Notes: generated from the letters alone by a model not told the origin. Counted from the first letter of the stretch, positions 16,654 to 26,140 are shown. The stretch is DNA of 64,000 nt from Nocardiopsis coralli (GCF_014892575.1 NZ_JADBGI010000001.1:62001-126000), one strand, 5' to 3'. A program made the numbers and translations.

Positions 16654-16690
16654 GCGCAAAACGGCATCTCGTTCCCCTGGAGGGGTGAGG
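16646..16690 (-). repeat. 46-bp inverted-repeat element, copy B
   Basis: The inverted partner of 15724-15769. It begins inside the last codons of regulator B, includes its TGA (16651-16653) and runs into the hairpin at 16683-16708. Confidence 0.75.
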
Positions 16691-16708
16691 AGAGAACTCT
16701 CCTCACCC
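16683..16708. promoter_or_regulatory. Hairpin GGGTGAGGAGAG-AA-CTCTCCTCACCC
   Basis: Perfect 12-bp arms with a 2-nt loop, immediately after copy B of the inverted repeat. There is no T run. It could end the regulator transcript or act as an operator for the conjugation operon that starts 147 bp further on. Confidence 0.5.
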
Positions 16709-16854
16709 GGTGGAACCACGCAGGGGCCGGGGCGGGGTGGTCATCGAATGCCGCCCCGTTCCCACCCTGATCGGAAGGAGGAGTCGGCACCCCGTCCCGG
16801 CCCGTCTCGGGTGGTTCTCCACTGGGTTGTCACGACGTATTCGAGGTGACGCTC

Positions 16855-17220
16855 ATGTCGGTACGCACGCAGGAAACCCATCCGCTTCTTCGTGTCCTGG
16901 TGGTACTGGCTATTGCCTACGCCGCCCTGGTCACGTCGGCGGAGCTGTGGCCGGCGCTGGCGTCCGAGGCCGAGGAGCCGGGTGTGGACGATCTGGACCA
17001 GGTCATCACCAACATCCGCAACTGGCTCGTGGGGTTGTTGGTCGCGCTGGCGACGCTGTTCTTGACGATCGGCGGGGTGCGCTACCTGCTGGCCGGTGGG
17101 GACCCCGGCGAGGTCGGAAAAGCCAAGGACACGCTCAAGTACGCCGCCATGGGCTATGGGATCGCGATCCTCGCCCCGATCCTAGTGGAGATTCTGCGCG
17201 GCTTCCTGGGGATGGAGTGA
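16855..17220 (+). CDS. Small membrane protein of the conjugation operon (VirB2/pilin-like)
   Basis: A 121-residue protein with an N-terminal hydrophobic segment (LLRVLVVLAIAYAALV), a short acidic exported part, then two further membrane helices (NWLVGLLVALATLFLTIGGVRYLLAG and AAMGYGIAILAPILVEILRGFLG). This two-helix arrangement after a signal-like segment is that of VirB2/TrbC-type pilin or channel subunits and of small membrane proteins that open actinobacterial type IV secretion clusters. ATG 16855 has GAGGTG 7 nt upstream and is preferred over the GTG at 16846. It is the first gene of a seven-gene rightward operon. Confidence 0.7.
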   Translation: MSVRTQETHPLLRVLVVLAIAYAALVTSAELWPALASEAEEPGVDDLDQVITNIRNWLVGLLVALATLFLTIGGVRYLLAGGDPGEVGKAKDTLKYAAMGYGIAILAPILVEILRGFLGME

Positions 17221-19094
17221 GCCCGGCGCTGCGCAGGCTCCTCATGGGCGCCGGGATAGCGGCAACAGCGCTTGCAGGTCCGGTTGCCGCGCTCGAGAGC
17301 GGCACCGGCACCGCCGTTGCCGCGGCCAAGGCGGCACCCATGGCGGCACCGGCCGATGCTCCCCGGCACCTGCCAGCCGAACCCACGTCCGAGGACGAGG
17401 AGTACACCCCCAACCCGGGGCCCGGCCCCGCCGTGCCCCCCGACGACGAAGACCAAGAAGAAGAGCCCTCTCCCGAACCCTCCCCCGAGCCAGAACCAGA
17501 GCCAGAGCCCGAGGAGGAGACGCCCCCTCAACCCGGGCCCGGACCCGATGACCCTCCCGAGGACGAAGACGAACAGGAGCCTTCTCCCGAACTGCCATCC
17601 GAAACCGGGGGCGAGGGCGGCTACGACTGCGCTCCGATGGACGTACCGTGCATGATCTTCAGCTGGTTCAACCAGGTCATCACGGACTTTCTCAACAACG
17701 GGCTCATGGTCTCGGGCATGAGCATGATGCTGACCACCCCGTCCTCCACCGGAATCCAGTCGGTGTGGGAAACCTCCGCCGGCATCGTCAACACCAGTTT
17801 CGTGCTGATCGTGACCGTGGCCGGGGTGCTGGTGATGGGCCACCAGACGGTGCAGACCTCGAGCGGCATCAAGGAAATCCTGCCGCGGCTCGTGCTGGCG
17901 TTCATCGCTGTCAACGCCTCGTGGTTCATCTGCCAGCAGCTCGGACAGCTCGGAAACTCCATCAGCATGGCGATCCTGGGCAACTCCGCTGACGGCGAGA
18001 GTGTCACCTTGGCCATGGCCCGGTTCCTGGACAGTCCTTTCCAGGAAGGGTTCATCACGATCGCGTTCATGCTGATGTCCACGCTGGCGGGCGTGATCTT
18101 CGTGTTCAGCGTGGTCATCCGGCTCATGCTCTGGGTGCTGCTCACCGCAGCCGCGCCCTTGGCGCTGGCCGCCCACGCGCTGCCCCAGACCGAGGGACTG
18201 GCCCGGCTGTGGTGGCGTGCGATCGGAGCCCTGCTGATCATGCAGGTCGGCCAAGCGCTGGTGATGCGCATCGTGATGACGCTCTTCCTGCAACGCGAAG
18301 GCCTCAACAGCTTCGATCCCGACGGTTCGGGGGGCGCCGGGATCGAGCTGATGGTGCTGTTCGCCAGCCTCTACGTGTTGATCCGGGTGCCGGCCTGGGC
18401 CGGTAAGCAGATCTTCAACCCGTCAGCCTCGCCGCTGGTCAAGGTCGCCAAGATCGCCACCAGCCTCCTGCTCTTCAAAGGGATGGGGCTCGGCAAGGCC
18501 GCAGCCGGAGCAAAGGCCGGCAAGGCGATGTCGGGCGCCAAGTCCGGCGCCGCGGGGCAACGGGCCGCTGCCACCCGCCCACCATCAGGGGCGGCACCGA
18601 GCACGCCGAAAACGCCGCGCTGGCACCAATCGGCACTGCCCGGCATGCGCCCGGGGTCATCGGCAGGCTCGGGGCGGGCCACGGACTCGCAGCAGCCCGT
18701 GCCCGGGATCGATTCGCAGATCGACCCGGAGAAGCAGCAGCGTGTGCGCGAGCGCCGCCGCTGGGTGCAACCCACGCTGCCCTCCGGTGAGCCGGCCCGG
18801 CCGCCGCACCACCGCCAAGAGGCCCTACCCGGGATGGAGAGCACCCCCCGCGGGCACCAGGACCCTCTCCCAGGGATGTCGCGTCCCTCTCAGGCACGCC
18901 GGGAAGCCCTGTTCGAGCCCACCCCGCGCATGCGCCACGCGCCCGAACAACGCCGCAGCGGCTTCCAGCAGCGCCAGCAACAGGCCGAACGCCGTCGTCG
19001 TGCGGCGCGCCAGGCCGCCGCACAACAACACGCACGCGGCCGCCGCCGGACCCCGCCGCGCCACCGAGGCGGCAACGAAGGAGGAGGGTTCTAG
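17217..19094 (+). CDS. VirB6/TrbL-like polytopic membrane protein
   Basis: The GTG start overlaps the preceding stop (GTGA), giving 625 residues. There is a signal-like N-terminus (LLMGAGIAATALAGPVAAL), a long Glu/Pro-rich linker (about residues 55-130), then at least six membrane segments from about 155 to 400 (for example SFVLIVTVAGVLVMG, LVLAFIAVNASWFICQQ, VFSVVIRLMLWVLLTAAAPLALA, LMVLFASLYVLIRVPAWAG), and a basic, Gln/Arg/Pro-rich cytoplasmic tail of about 190 residues. The TM core is that of TrbL/VirB6 inner-membrane channel subunits. The tail has repeated LPGM motifs (ALPGM, LPGMES, PLPGMS), a small internal repeat that may bind a partner such as an ATPase. Confidence 0.8.
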   Translation: MSPALRRLLMGAGIAATALAGPVAALESGTGTAVAAAKAAPMAAPADAPRHLPAEPTSEDEEYTPNPGPGPAVPPDDEDQEEEPSPEPSPEPEPEPEPEEETPPQPGPGPDDPPEDEDEQEPSPELPSETGGEGGYDCAPMDVPCMIFSWFNQVITDFLNNGLMVSGMSMMLTTPSSTGIQSVWETSAGIVNTSFVLIVTVAGVLVMGHQTVQTSSGIKEILPRLVLAFIAVNASWFICQQLGQLGNSISMAILGNSADGESVTLAMARFLDSPFQEGFITIAFMLMSTLAGVIFVFSVVIRLMLWVLLTAAAPLALAAHALPQTEGLARLWWRAIGALLIMQVGQALVMRIVMTLFLQREGLNSFDPDGSGGAGIELMVLFASLYVLIRVPAWAGKQIFNPSASPLVKVAKIATSLLLFKGMGLGKAAAGAKAGKAMSGAKSGAAGQRAAATRPPSGAAPSTPKTPRWHQSALPGMRPGSSAGSGRATDSQQPVPGIDSQIDPEKQQRVRERRRWVQPTLPSGEPARPPHHRQEALPGMESTPRGHQDPLPGMSRPSQARREALFEPTPRMRHAPEQRRSGFQQRQQQAERRRRAARQAAAQQHARGRRRTPPRHRGGNEGGGF

Positions 19095-20045
19095 ATGTCG
19101 CGCATACGCATGCCGGCCGATGTGGAACGCGAGGACCAAGTGCTCGCAGGCCTGACGGTGCGCCAACTGCTGATCATCGGCGTGCCGGGCCTGGCGATCT
19201 GGGCGGGGATCAGCGCCCTGAGCGGCACGGTGCCCATGCCGGTCTTGATCGTGGCCGGGGTTCCTCTGATCGGGGCCGCAGTCGCTGCAGCCCTGGTGCG
19301 CCGGGACGGGCTGAGCCTGGACCAGCTCGTGTGGGCTGCGGTGGGGTTCGTACGCGCACCGAAGCGCCGCGCCACCCACACCTCGCAACCGGCTCCCCTT
19401 CCGTCATGGGTCAACGCCCACACCCCACCCCTGCCCGCCCCGCTCCAACTTCCGCTGGAGCGAATCGGCGATGACGGCACCCTCGACCTCGGCGAATACG
19501 GCACCGCCGTGGTCCTGGACTGCTCAACAGTCAACTTCTCCCTGCGCACCGAGACCGAGCAGGACGCGCTCGTGGGCGGGTTCGGGTCCTTCCTGAACTC
19601 CTTGAGCCCCACGAACCCGGTCCAGATCCTGGTGCGGGCCGAATCGGTCCGGCTGGACCCGGTCATTGCCGCGGTCGATGCCGCCGCCCCCACGTTGCCG
19701 CACCCGGCCTTGCAGAATGCCGCGACCGCGCACGCGGACTTCCTGTCCGACCTGGCTCGCACTCGCGATCTGCTCTACCGGCAGGTGCTGCTCGTGCTGC
19801 GCCAGCCCGCGGCACACGGGCGCAGCGGAGCGGCAACCGTGCGCCGCCGTGCCGAGGACGCGGCACGCGCACTAGCGGCCGCCGGCAGCAGCGCCCACGT
19901 CCTGGACGGTCCGGCCGTTGCCGCGGTACTGGCCTCGGCTGCTGCCCCGACCGGGCGCCCACCACCGCCGGAAGGACTGGCCCCACCCGAGGCCGTCATT
20001 ACCGCACCACCACCCCAGGGAGAGGAGGAGCATGTTCACGCGTAA
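19095..20045 (+). CDS. PrgI-family conjugation membrane protein
   Basis: A 316-residue protein starting at the base after the preceding stop. The N-terminal 90 residues carry the PrgI pattern: IRMPADVEREDQVLAGLTVRQLLI, then two TM helices (IIGVPGLAIWAGISAL and VLIVAGVPLIGAAVAAALV). A larger C-terminal soluble domain (LERIGDDGTLDLGEYGTAVVLDCSTVNF onward) resembles the SCO6880-type domain and may contact the VirB4 ATPase encoded next. PrgI proteins link VirB4 to the membrane in Gram-positive type IV secretion systems. It overlaps virB4 by 14 bp. Confidence 0.82.
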   Translation: MSRIRMPADVEREDQVLAGLTVRQLLIIGVPGLAIWAGISALSGTVPMPVLIVAGVPLIGAAVAAALVRRDGLSLDQLVWAAVGFVRAPKRRATHTSQPAPLPSWVNAHTPPLPAPLQLPLERIGDDGTLDLGEYGTAVVLDCSTVNFSLRTETEQDALVGGFGSFLNSLSPTNPVQILVRAESVRLDPVIAAVDAAAPTLPHPALQNAATAHADFLSDLARTRDLLYRQVLLVLRQPAAHGRSGAATVRRRAEDAARALAAAGSSAHVLDGPAVAAVLASAAAPTGRPPPPEGLAPPEAVITAPPPQGEEEHVHA

Positions 20046-21843
20046 AAAGAAGACCACCAACAGGGCCGAGGGTGAGCCCGCACAGGCACCGGTGGAGACC
20101 GACGTTCAGGTCGGAGCGCACCAGATCCGCATCGGCGACAGCTACGCCGCCACCTTGGTGATCGTGGGCTATCCCGCCGAGGTGGGCTTGGGGTGGTTGG
20201 AGCCGCTGCTGGCCTACCCCGGCCGTGTCGATGTGAGCCTGCACGTTGAACCTGTCGCACCGAAAACGGCCTCGGACAAGCTACGGCGGCAGATGGCCAA
20301 GTTCGAAGCCTCCTCGCGCAAGGGCGCCGAACAAGGACGCCTCGAGGATTTCGAGACCGAGGCCGCAACCGAGGACGCCCGCGAGATGGCCGCCGCCCTG
20401 GCCCGCGGCGAATCCAAGCTCTACCGGGTGGGTCTGTACCTGACCGTGCACGCGGCCAGCCAGGAGGAGCTGGTCGAGGAGGTCGACCATGTGCAGTCGC
20501 TGACCTCCTCGATGCTCATCGAAGCCCGCCCGGCCTCCTACCGCCAGCTCCACGGGTGGGTGAGCTGCCTGCCCCTGGGCGTGGACCTGCTCGGCCAGCG
20601 CCGCAGCATGGACACCCCCGCCGTCTCCTCCGGCTACCCCTTCGCCTCCCCCGACCTGGCGGTGGAGACCTCTCCGACCGCCGTGCTCTACGGACTCAAC
20701 TCCGATTCCTCCGGGGTGGTGCTGTGGGACCGCTGGAGCCTGGACTCCTACAACTCGGTGATCCTGGCCCGGTCCGGCGCCGGGAAATCATACTTCTGCA
20801 AGCTCGACCTGCTACGCAGCATGTACGCGGGCATCACCGCTGCGGTGATCGACCCCGAGGACGAGTACGCGCGCCTGACCCAGGCCGTGGGCGGCACCCT
20901 CATCCAACTCGGCGCACCCGGGGTCCATCTCAACCCCCTTGACCTGGCCCTGGACGCCTCCGCTTCGCGCGACGCGCTCTCCCGACGTGCCCTGTTCCTG
21001 CACACCCTGCTGGGGGTCATGCTCGGCGGCCCCCTCGCCCCGCGCCAGCGTGCCGCCCTGGACCGGGCCGTGATCACCACCTACCGGGCTGCGGGCATCA
21101 CCGCCGATGAGCGCACCTGGAACCGGCCCGCGCCACTGCTGGCCGACCTGGCCACCGCCCTGAGCGAGCAGGACGACGAACACGGAAAGGAAATGGCCGT
21201 CCAACTGGAGCCGTTCACCACCGGCACCTACAACGAACTGTTCCGCGCCCCCACCACCAGCCGTCCCACCGGACACCTGGTCAGCTGGTCGCTCCGGTCC
21301 CTGCCGGACGAGCTCAGAGCCGTGGGCACGCTCCTGGCGCTGGACTCCATCTGGCGAGGCGTCACCGACGCCGCCCCCGACCACCCCCGCATGGTGCTCA
21401 TCGACGAGGCCTGGCTCCTCATGGCCCAGAGCGAGGGAGCCAAGTTCCTGTTCCGGATGGCCAAAGCCGCCAGGAAGAGATGGGCCGGGCTGACCATCGC
21501 CACTCAGGACGCCGGCGACGTGCTCGACTCCGACCTGGGACAGGCCGTGGTCGCCAACAGCGCCACCCAGGTACTCATGCGCCAGTCACCGCAGGCCATC
21601 GACCGCATCGCCGAGGCCTTCTCCCTGTCGGAGGGGGAGAAGCAGCGGCTGCTGTCCGCATCCCCCGGGGACGCGCTGCTGTGCAGCGGCGACATGCGCG
21701 TGGCTTTCCGTGCGCTGGCCAGCGAGGCCGAACACCAACTGGTCACGACCAACCCCGCCGAATTCACCCAGGCGCCCCCGGGCAATCACGCGCCCGCACC
21801 CGAGCTGCACCTGGACAACGCCGCCGAGGAGGACTTCCTGTGA
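20032..21843 (+). CDS. VirB4-type conjugation ATPase
   Basis: A 603-residue ATPase. ATG 20032 has a near-perfect AGAGGAGGAG and starts before the preceding stop. The N-terminal part (about residues 30-200) is the CagE/TrbE-like domain. Walker A is RSGAGKSY at 247-254 and Walker B is MVLIDEAW at 454-461. The later HxxR-like region (ATQDAGDVLDSDLGQAVVANSATQVLMRQ) matches the VirB4 arginine-finger area. VirB4 energises assembly of the mating channel at the membrane. It is translationally coupled to the VirD4-like gene through GTGA. Confidence 0.9.
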   Translation: MFTRKKKTTNRAEGEPAQAPVETDVQVGAHQIRIGDSYAATLVIVGYPAEVGLGWLEPLLAYPGRVDVSLHVEPVAPKTASDKLRRQMAKFEASSRKGAEQGRLEDFETEAATEDAREMAAALARGESKLYRVGLYLTVHAASQEELVEEVDHVQSLTSSMLIEARPASYRQLHGWVSCLPLGVDLLGQRRSMDTPAVSSGYPFASPDLAVETSPTAVLYGLNSDSSGVVLWDRWSLDSYNSVILARSGAGKSYFCKLDLLRSMYAGITAAVIDPEDEYARLTQAVGGTLIQLGAPGVHLNPLDLALDASASRDALSRRALFLHTLLGVMLGGPLAPRQRAALDRAVITTYRAAGITADERTWNRPAPLLADLATALSEQDDEHGKEMAVQLEPFTTGTYNELFRAPTTSRPTGHLVSWSLRSLPDELRAVGTLLALDSIWRGVTDAAPDHPRMVLIDEAWLLMAQSEGAKFLFRMAKAARKRWAGLTIATQDAGDVLDSDLGQAVVANSATQVLMRQSPQAIDRIAEAFSLSEGEKQRLLSASPGDALLCSGDMRVAFRALASEAEHQLVTTNPAEFTQAPPGNHAPAPELHLDNAAEEDFL

Positions 21844-24164
21844 CCGAGCGGCTCACCCGCCTCGACGAGATCCCCACCGCCCTCGCCGACCTGCTCCTCG
21901 CCTTCCTGCTCGCCCACGGCATCATCCTCGCCGTCGCTGTCCCGCTGGCCGTGGTCGCCCTGGTGGGACTGCGCCATCTCGTGAGTTGGGCGCGCCAGGC
22001 CAAGTGGCGGCGCCACGCCCGCCTGGTGGAGATCCTGCCCCCGCCCCACAGCGACCTCTCCGGAGCCGAGGACCTGTGGCGCCAGATGCTGGGCACCCTG
22101 CGCCCCTGGTGGAAACGGGCCCTGTTGGGCCAGCCGCACCTGGTGTGGGAGTACGCCATGAGCGTGCACGGGCTGCGCATCCGCATCTGGGTGCCCGCCC
22201 CACTGCCACCCGGCATGGTCGAACGCGCCGTCACCTCCGCCTGGCCGGGAGCCTCCGTGACCACCCGCCCCGTACCGGACCGGCCTGCCGATGTGCGCGC
22301 CCACGCCGGCTCGGTGCGGCTGGCCCGGCCCGACCACTACCCGATCGAAACGAAATTCGAAGAGGACCCCCTGAGGGCGCTGATCGGAGCAGCCGGTGAC
22401 CTCGTCGGCGACGACGAGGTGTTGGTCCAGGTGGGCGTGCGGCCCATCACCGGTCGGCGGCTACGCCGCGCCAACCAAGCCGCGCGCTCGCTGCGCTACG
22501 ACTACTCCCCCACCAGCAACACGTTCGATGCCCTCACCCCCGGCAGCCACCGCTCCGCCCACCTGATGGCACTGCGGCCCGAGGCCGGGCGCGAGATCCA
22601 AGCGATCCTGAACAAGAGCACGCAGCCGCGGTTGGAAACGCAGGTGCGCTACCTCGTCTCTTCCCCCGGCGGCGAGGGGGTGGACCGTCAACGACGTCGG
22701 GGGCGCGCCCACGCCCTGGCTGCCGCCTACGCAGTTTTCAGCGGCCACAACTACTACCAACGCCACCGGGTCTGGGCCTGGCCCCAGTGGCGCTTTCATG
22801 CGCGCACCATGGGTTCCGGTGACCTGCTCACCGCACGCGAACTCGCCGCCATCGCCCACCTTCCACTCGATGACACGGTGCCCGGCCTGCAGCGCGCCCC
22901 CGCACGTCCTGTGCCTCCGCCGCCCCAGGTCTCGGTCGATGCTCCCGAGTCTCGGCTGTTGGGGACCGCCGAGCACAGTGAACGGCGCACCGTGGCCCAA
23001 CGCACCGCCGACGCGCGCCAACACACCCACATCATCGGCGGCACCGGCGTCGGCAAGTCCACGCTCCTGTTCGGGATGGCCTTGGACGACATCACCAAGG
23101 GCCACGGCTGCGTCATCATCGAACCCAAAGGCGAATCGGACCTTCTGCTGTCCCGTATCCCTGAGTCGGCGATGGACCGTGTCATCCTCATCGACCCCGA
23201 CGACCACGCCGCACCCCCGAGCTTGAACGTACTGGGTGGCCGTGATCCCGTCCGGGTGGCCGACATGGTCACCGGAATCTTCGCCCGGATCTACCGCGAG
23301 TCCTGGGGGCCGCGCACCGATGACATTCTCCGCTCGTGCTGCCTGACGCTGGCGTCCACCCCGCAGGCGAGCCTGGCGAACGTGCCCCGGTTGTTGGAGA
23401 ACGCCAGTTTTCGCCGCCGCACGACCGCCCACCTTGATGAGGGCTCGCCCTTGAGCGGGTTCTGGCGCTGGTACGACGGACTCTCCGACCAAGCGAAATC
23501 GCACGCCACAGCACCCCTTCTCAACAAGCTCCGGGCTGTGCTGCTCCGAGATTTCGCCCGCGACCTGCTAGCCGCACGCCCCCGTCAGGCCCTGGACCTG
23601 CCTGCCCTGCTCGACCGCGACGCGGTAGTCATCGCCCGACTGCCCAAGGGTGTTGTCGGCGAAGACACGGCCTCACTGCTGGGATCCCTGGTGTTGGCCC
23701 AGACCTGGGACGCCGTTCTCGCCCGGGCACACCAGCGCGAAACCCACCGCCGCGACCTGGGGATCTTCCTCGACGAGGCTCAGAATTTCTTGACGCTGCC
23801 GTTCGGGCTCGGGGACATGTTGGCCGAAGCCCGCGCCTACCGTGCCGGCCTGGTGATCGCCCACCAGGACCTCGCCCAACTCCCCCGCGACCTGCGCGAA
23901 GCCACCAGCGCCAACGCCCGCAGCAAGATCTACTTCGACGTCTCCCCGGAGGATGCGCGGGACCTGGTGCGCCACGTCCAGCCCGAGATCAGCGAGCACG
24001 ACCTCTCCCACCTGGCCCAGTTCCAGGCAGCCTCTCGACTGGTGACCAACGGAGCCCTGTCCCCGGCTTTCACCCTGCGCACCAGGCCCCTGCCGCCCCC
24101 GGTCCAAGGGCGGGCCACGGCCGTGCGCAAGGCCGCCCGCGCCAACCAGACCCGCTCTCAGTGA
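21840..24164 (+). CDS. VirD4/TraG-type coupling ATPase of the conjugation system
   Basis: The GTG at 21840 overlaps the virB4 stop, giving 774 residues. There is an N-terminal membrane segment (LLLAFLLAHGIILAVAVPLAVVALVGL), a long domain of unknown fold typical of actinobacterial members, Walker A IIGGTGVGKST at about 398-408 and Walker B LGIFLDEAQNF at about 640-650. RSKIYFDVSPEDARDLVRHV near the C-terminus is the usual end of the TraG/TraM-recognition module. Such proteins bring the relaxase-DNA complex to the secretion channel. No relaxase is seen in the window, although the 889-residue-scale neighbours are intact. The next gene starts 25 bp downstream. Confidence 0.88.
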   Translation: MTERLTRLDEIPTALADLLLAFLLAHGIILAVAVPLAVVALVGLRHLVSWARQAKWRRHARLVEILPPPHSDLSGAEDLWRQMLGTLRPWWKRALLGQPHLVWEYAMSVHGLRIRIWVPAPLPPGMVERAVTSAWPGASVTTRPVPDRPADVRAHAGSVRLARPDHYPIETKFEEDPLRALIGAAGDLVGDDEVLVQVGVRPITGRRLRRANQAARSLRYDYSPTSNTFDALTPGSHRSAHLMALRPEAGREIQAILNKSTQPRLETQVRYLVSSPGGEGVDRQRRRGRAHALAAAYAVFSGHNYYQRHRVWAWPQWRFHARTMGSGDLLTARELAAIAHLPLDDTVPGLQRAPARPVPPPPQVSVDAPESRLLGTAEHSERRTVAQRTADARQHTHIIGGTGVGKSTLLFGMALDDITKGHGCVIIEPKGESDLLLSRIPESAMDRVILIDPDDHAAPPSLNVLGGRDPVRVADMVTGIFARIYRESWGPRTDDILRSCCLTLASTPQASLANVPRLLENASFRRRTTAHLDEGSPLSGFWRWYDGLSDQAKSHATAPLLNKLRAVLLRDFARDLLAARPRQALDLPALLDRDAVVIARLPKGVVGEDTASLLGSLVLAQTWDAVLARAHQRETHRRDLGIFLDEAQNFLTLPFGLGDMLAEARAYRAGLVIAHQDLAQLPRDLREATSANARSKIYFDVSPEDARDLVRHVQPEISEHDLSHLAQFQAASRLVTNGALSPAFTLRTRPLPPPVQGRATAVRKAARANQTRSQ

Positions 24165-24189
24165 TCCGCTCTCATCTGGAGGTTCATTC

Positions 24190-25077
24190 GTGTCTGTCGT
24201 CCTGCGTCCCGACCACCATGCCCCCGTCCGCCCGCGCAGCTCCGCCGAAACCATTAAAGCGCTCGCCCGCAGGCTCACCGACCGCGACCGGCGCATGATG
24301 CGTCTGGTCTGGCGACACCGTGTGTTGACCACTGATCAGCTCACGACCCTGGGCTGGAACAGCTACAACACCGCGAAACAGAGGTTGGCCACCCTGCACC
24401 GGCTGCGGGCCCTGGACAGGATCCGCCCCTGGAACCCCTACGGTGGCTCCCCCTGGCACTACGTGCTCGACACCCCTGGTGCGGAGATCCTGGCCGCCGA
24501 CGAAGGTATGACGCTGGCCGAGTTCGGCTACCGGCGCGACCGCATCCTGGCCGGCGCAACCAGTTCTCAGCTCTCCCACACGCTGGGCACCAACCAAGTC
24601 TTCGTGGACCTGTACGCCCGCACCCGTGAGGAGGCCCGTGGCGCCCACCTGACCTGGTGGACCGGGCGCGAGTGCGCCCAGGAATGGGGCGACATCGTGC
24701 GCCCCGACGGTGCCGGCACCTGGACCGTCAGCAACCGTTCCACGCGCTTCTTCGTGGAGTATGACAACGGCACCGAACGCCTCCGCCGTCTACGCGAGAA
24801 GGTCGACGCGTACCACGAACTGGCCCTGACCGCGCAGGTTCAAGGGGTGGTGCTGTTCTGCCTGCCTTCGCACAAGCGTGAGGCCCACCTGCGTCGCACG
24901 CTGGGATCGGCCACGCCGGTGCCCGTGGCCACAGCGGTCCACGGCGACCACCCGGCAGGCCAGGTGTGGACACGCTTGGACGATGCGCACCTGCGGCCCC
25001 GTCACCTGTTCGAGCTGGGTGAACAGGAGGAGGTCCACCAGCCGAGCCTGTTCGGGTGGGAGGACGCCTGTGGCTAG
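24190..25077 (+). CDS. Replication-relaxation-family protein
   Basis: A 295-residue protein starting at GTG 24190 (GGAGG 8 nt upstream). An N-terminal winged-helix region (LTDRDRRMMRLVWRHRVLTTDQL, TLGWNSYNTAKQRLATLHRL) is followed by the conserved HTLGTNQVFVDL and FFVEYDNGTERL stretches of the replication-relaxation family (PF13814). These proteins are carried on actinobacterial and firmicute conjugative elements, where they are thought to act in plasmid-type replication or DNA processing. It is in the conjugation operon and overlaps the next gene by 8 bp. It is the only candidate DNA-processing gene near the transfer ATPases. Confidence 0.82.
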   Translation: MSVVLRPDHHAPVRPRSSAETIKALARRLTDRDRRMMRLVWRHRVLTTDQLTTLGWNSYNTAKQRLATLHRLRALDRIRPWNPYGGSPWHYVLDTPGAEILAADEGMTLAEFGYRRDRILAGATSSQLSHTLGTNQVFVDLYARTREEARGAHLTWWTGRECAQEWGDIVRPDGAGTWTVSNRSTRFFVEYDNGTERLRRLREKVDAYHELALTAQVQGVVLFCLPSHKREAHLRRTLGSATPVPVATAVHGDHPAGQVWTRLDDAHLRPRHLFELGEQEEVHQPSLFGWEDACG

Positions 25078-26140
25078 CCTCGGCTGCGGGCTCGCCTTGG
25101 GAGCCGGCGTCGTGGTCGTGCCCGCGGTGCTGGTCTCGGTGGCCGTCGTCTCCATCAACTCGTCCGGCACGACCGACGCCCCCGACCAGGTCGAGGGAAT
25201 CGACGACACCTTGTTGGACGCTTACAGGCACGGACCCCAGATTCTGGAAGGTGAGGAGTACAGCCAGTGCACCGGGATGCGCTGGTCGATCCTCGCCGGC
25301 ATCGGCGCCGTGGAGTCCGACCACGGCGCCACCGTCGAGATCTCCCCGGACGGCTCCACAAATCCCCCGTTCGTCGGCCCCCGCCTCGACGGTAGTGGGG
25401 TCGGCGGCAACATCACCCCTCACTACGACACCGACGATGGCGAGTGGGACGGCGACGACGAATATGACGCAGCGGTCGGGGTGACCCAGCACGTGCCCGC
25501 CAACTGGGACCGATACGGCGTCGACGCCACCGGCAGCGGCGAAGCGGACCCGCACAACGTCTACGACAGCGTCGCCTCGACCGCGGTAGAACTGTGCCAG
25601 AGCGCCCAGGGCGAAGACGTCGATTTCGACGACCGCGTCGACCTCGAAGCGGCACTGTTCCGGTACAACCCAGCTGACTGGTACGTGGACGATGTCATGT
25701 CCGAGATCGACAGCTACGAGGCCCTGGCCCTGGCCGAGGGTTCAGAGGAGGGCGGCAGTGAGGCCGGGCAGCGGGCTGTGGAGTGGGCTCTGGACCAGCT
25801 CGGCGTGCCCTACGTCTGGGGCGGTAACGGGCCCCAGGATGGCGGATTCGACTGCTCAGGTCTCACTCAACAAGCGTGGTCAGCGGCGGGGGTCGACATC
25901 CCCCGGGTGACCACCGACCAACTCGCCGAGGGCGACCCGGTCGGGATGGACGAGCTCGAGCCCGGCGACCTCTTGTTCTACAACAGGGGACCTGATCCCC
26001 AACCCGGTCACGTGACCATGTACGCCGGAGACGGCGAAATGATCAACGCCCCTGCCACCGGCAAAGTCGTACGTCTGGACCCCATCGACATGGAGTACTA
26101 CGCCGAGGCTTTCGCAGGAGCGGTCCGCCCCGTGCATTAG
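25070..26140 (+). CDS. Bifunctional peptidoglycan hydrolase: transglycosylase-like domain plus NlpC/P60 (VirB1 analogue)
   Basis: A 356-residue exported protein with an N-terminal hydrophobic segment (LGCGLALGAGVVVVPAVLVSVAVVSI). The first domain carries Glu82 in ILAGIGAVESDHG, as in lytic transglycosylases, followed by GVTQHVPANWDRYGVDA. The C-terminal NlpC/P60 domain has Cys262 in GFDCSGLTQQAW and His314 in PGHVTMYAG, preceded by GVPYVWGG. It would cut glycan strands and peptide cross-links locally so the channel can cross the wall. It is the last gene of the operon, overlaps the previous gene, and is followed by a strong hairpin after about 200 bp. Confidence 0.9.
   Translation: MASLGCGLALGAGVVVVPAVLVSVAVVSINSSGTTDAPDQVEGIDDTLLDAYRHGPQILEGEEYSQCTGMRWSILAGIGAVESDHGATVEISPDGSTNPPFVGPRLDGSGVGGNITPHYDTDDGEWDGDDEYDAAVGVTQHVPANWDRYGVDATGSGEADPHNVYDSVASTAVELCQSAQGEDVDFDDRVDLEAALFRYNPADWYVDDVMSEIDSYEALALAEGSEEGGSEAGQRAVEWALDQLGVPYVWGGNGPQDGGFDCSGLTQQAWSAAGVDIPRVTTDQLAEGDPVGMDELEPGDLLFYNRGPDPQPGHVTMYAGDGEMINAPATGKVVRLDPIDMEYYAEAFAGAVRPVH

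Noticed and set aside
16710-17216. Upstream extension of the VirB6-like gene
   Set aside because: Overlaps the small membrane-protein gene in another frame; the GTGA overlap at 17217 and the signal-like N-terminus mark the real start.
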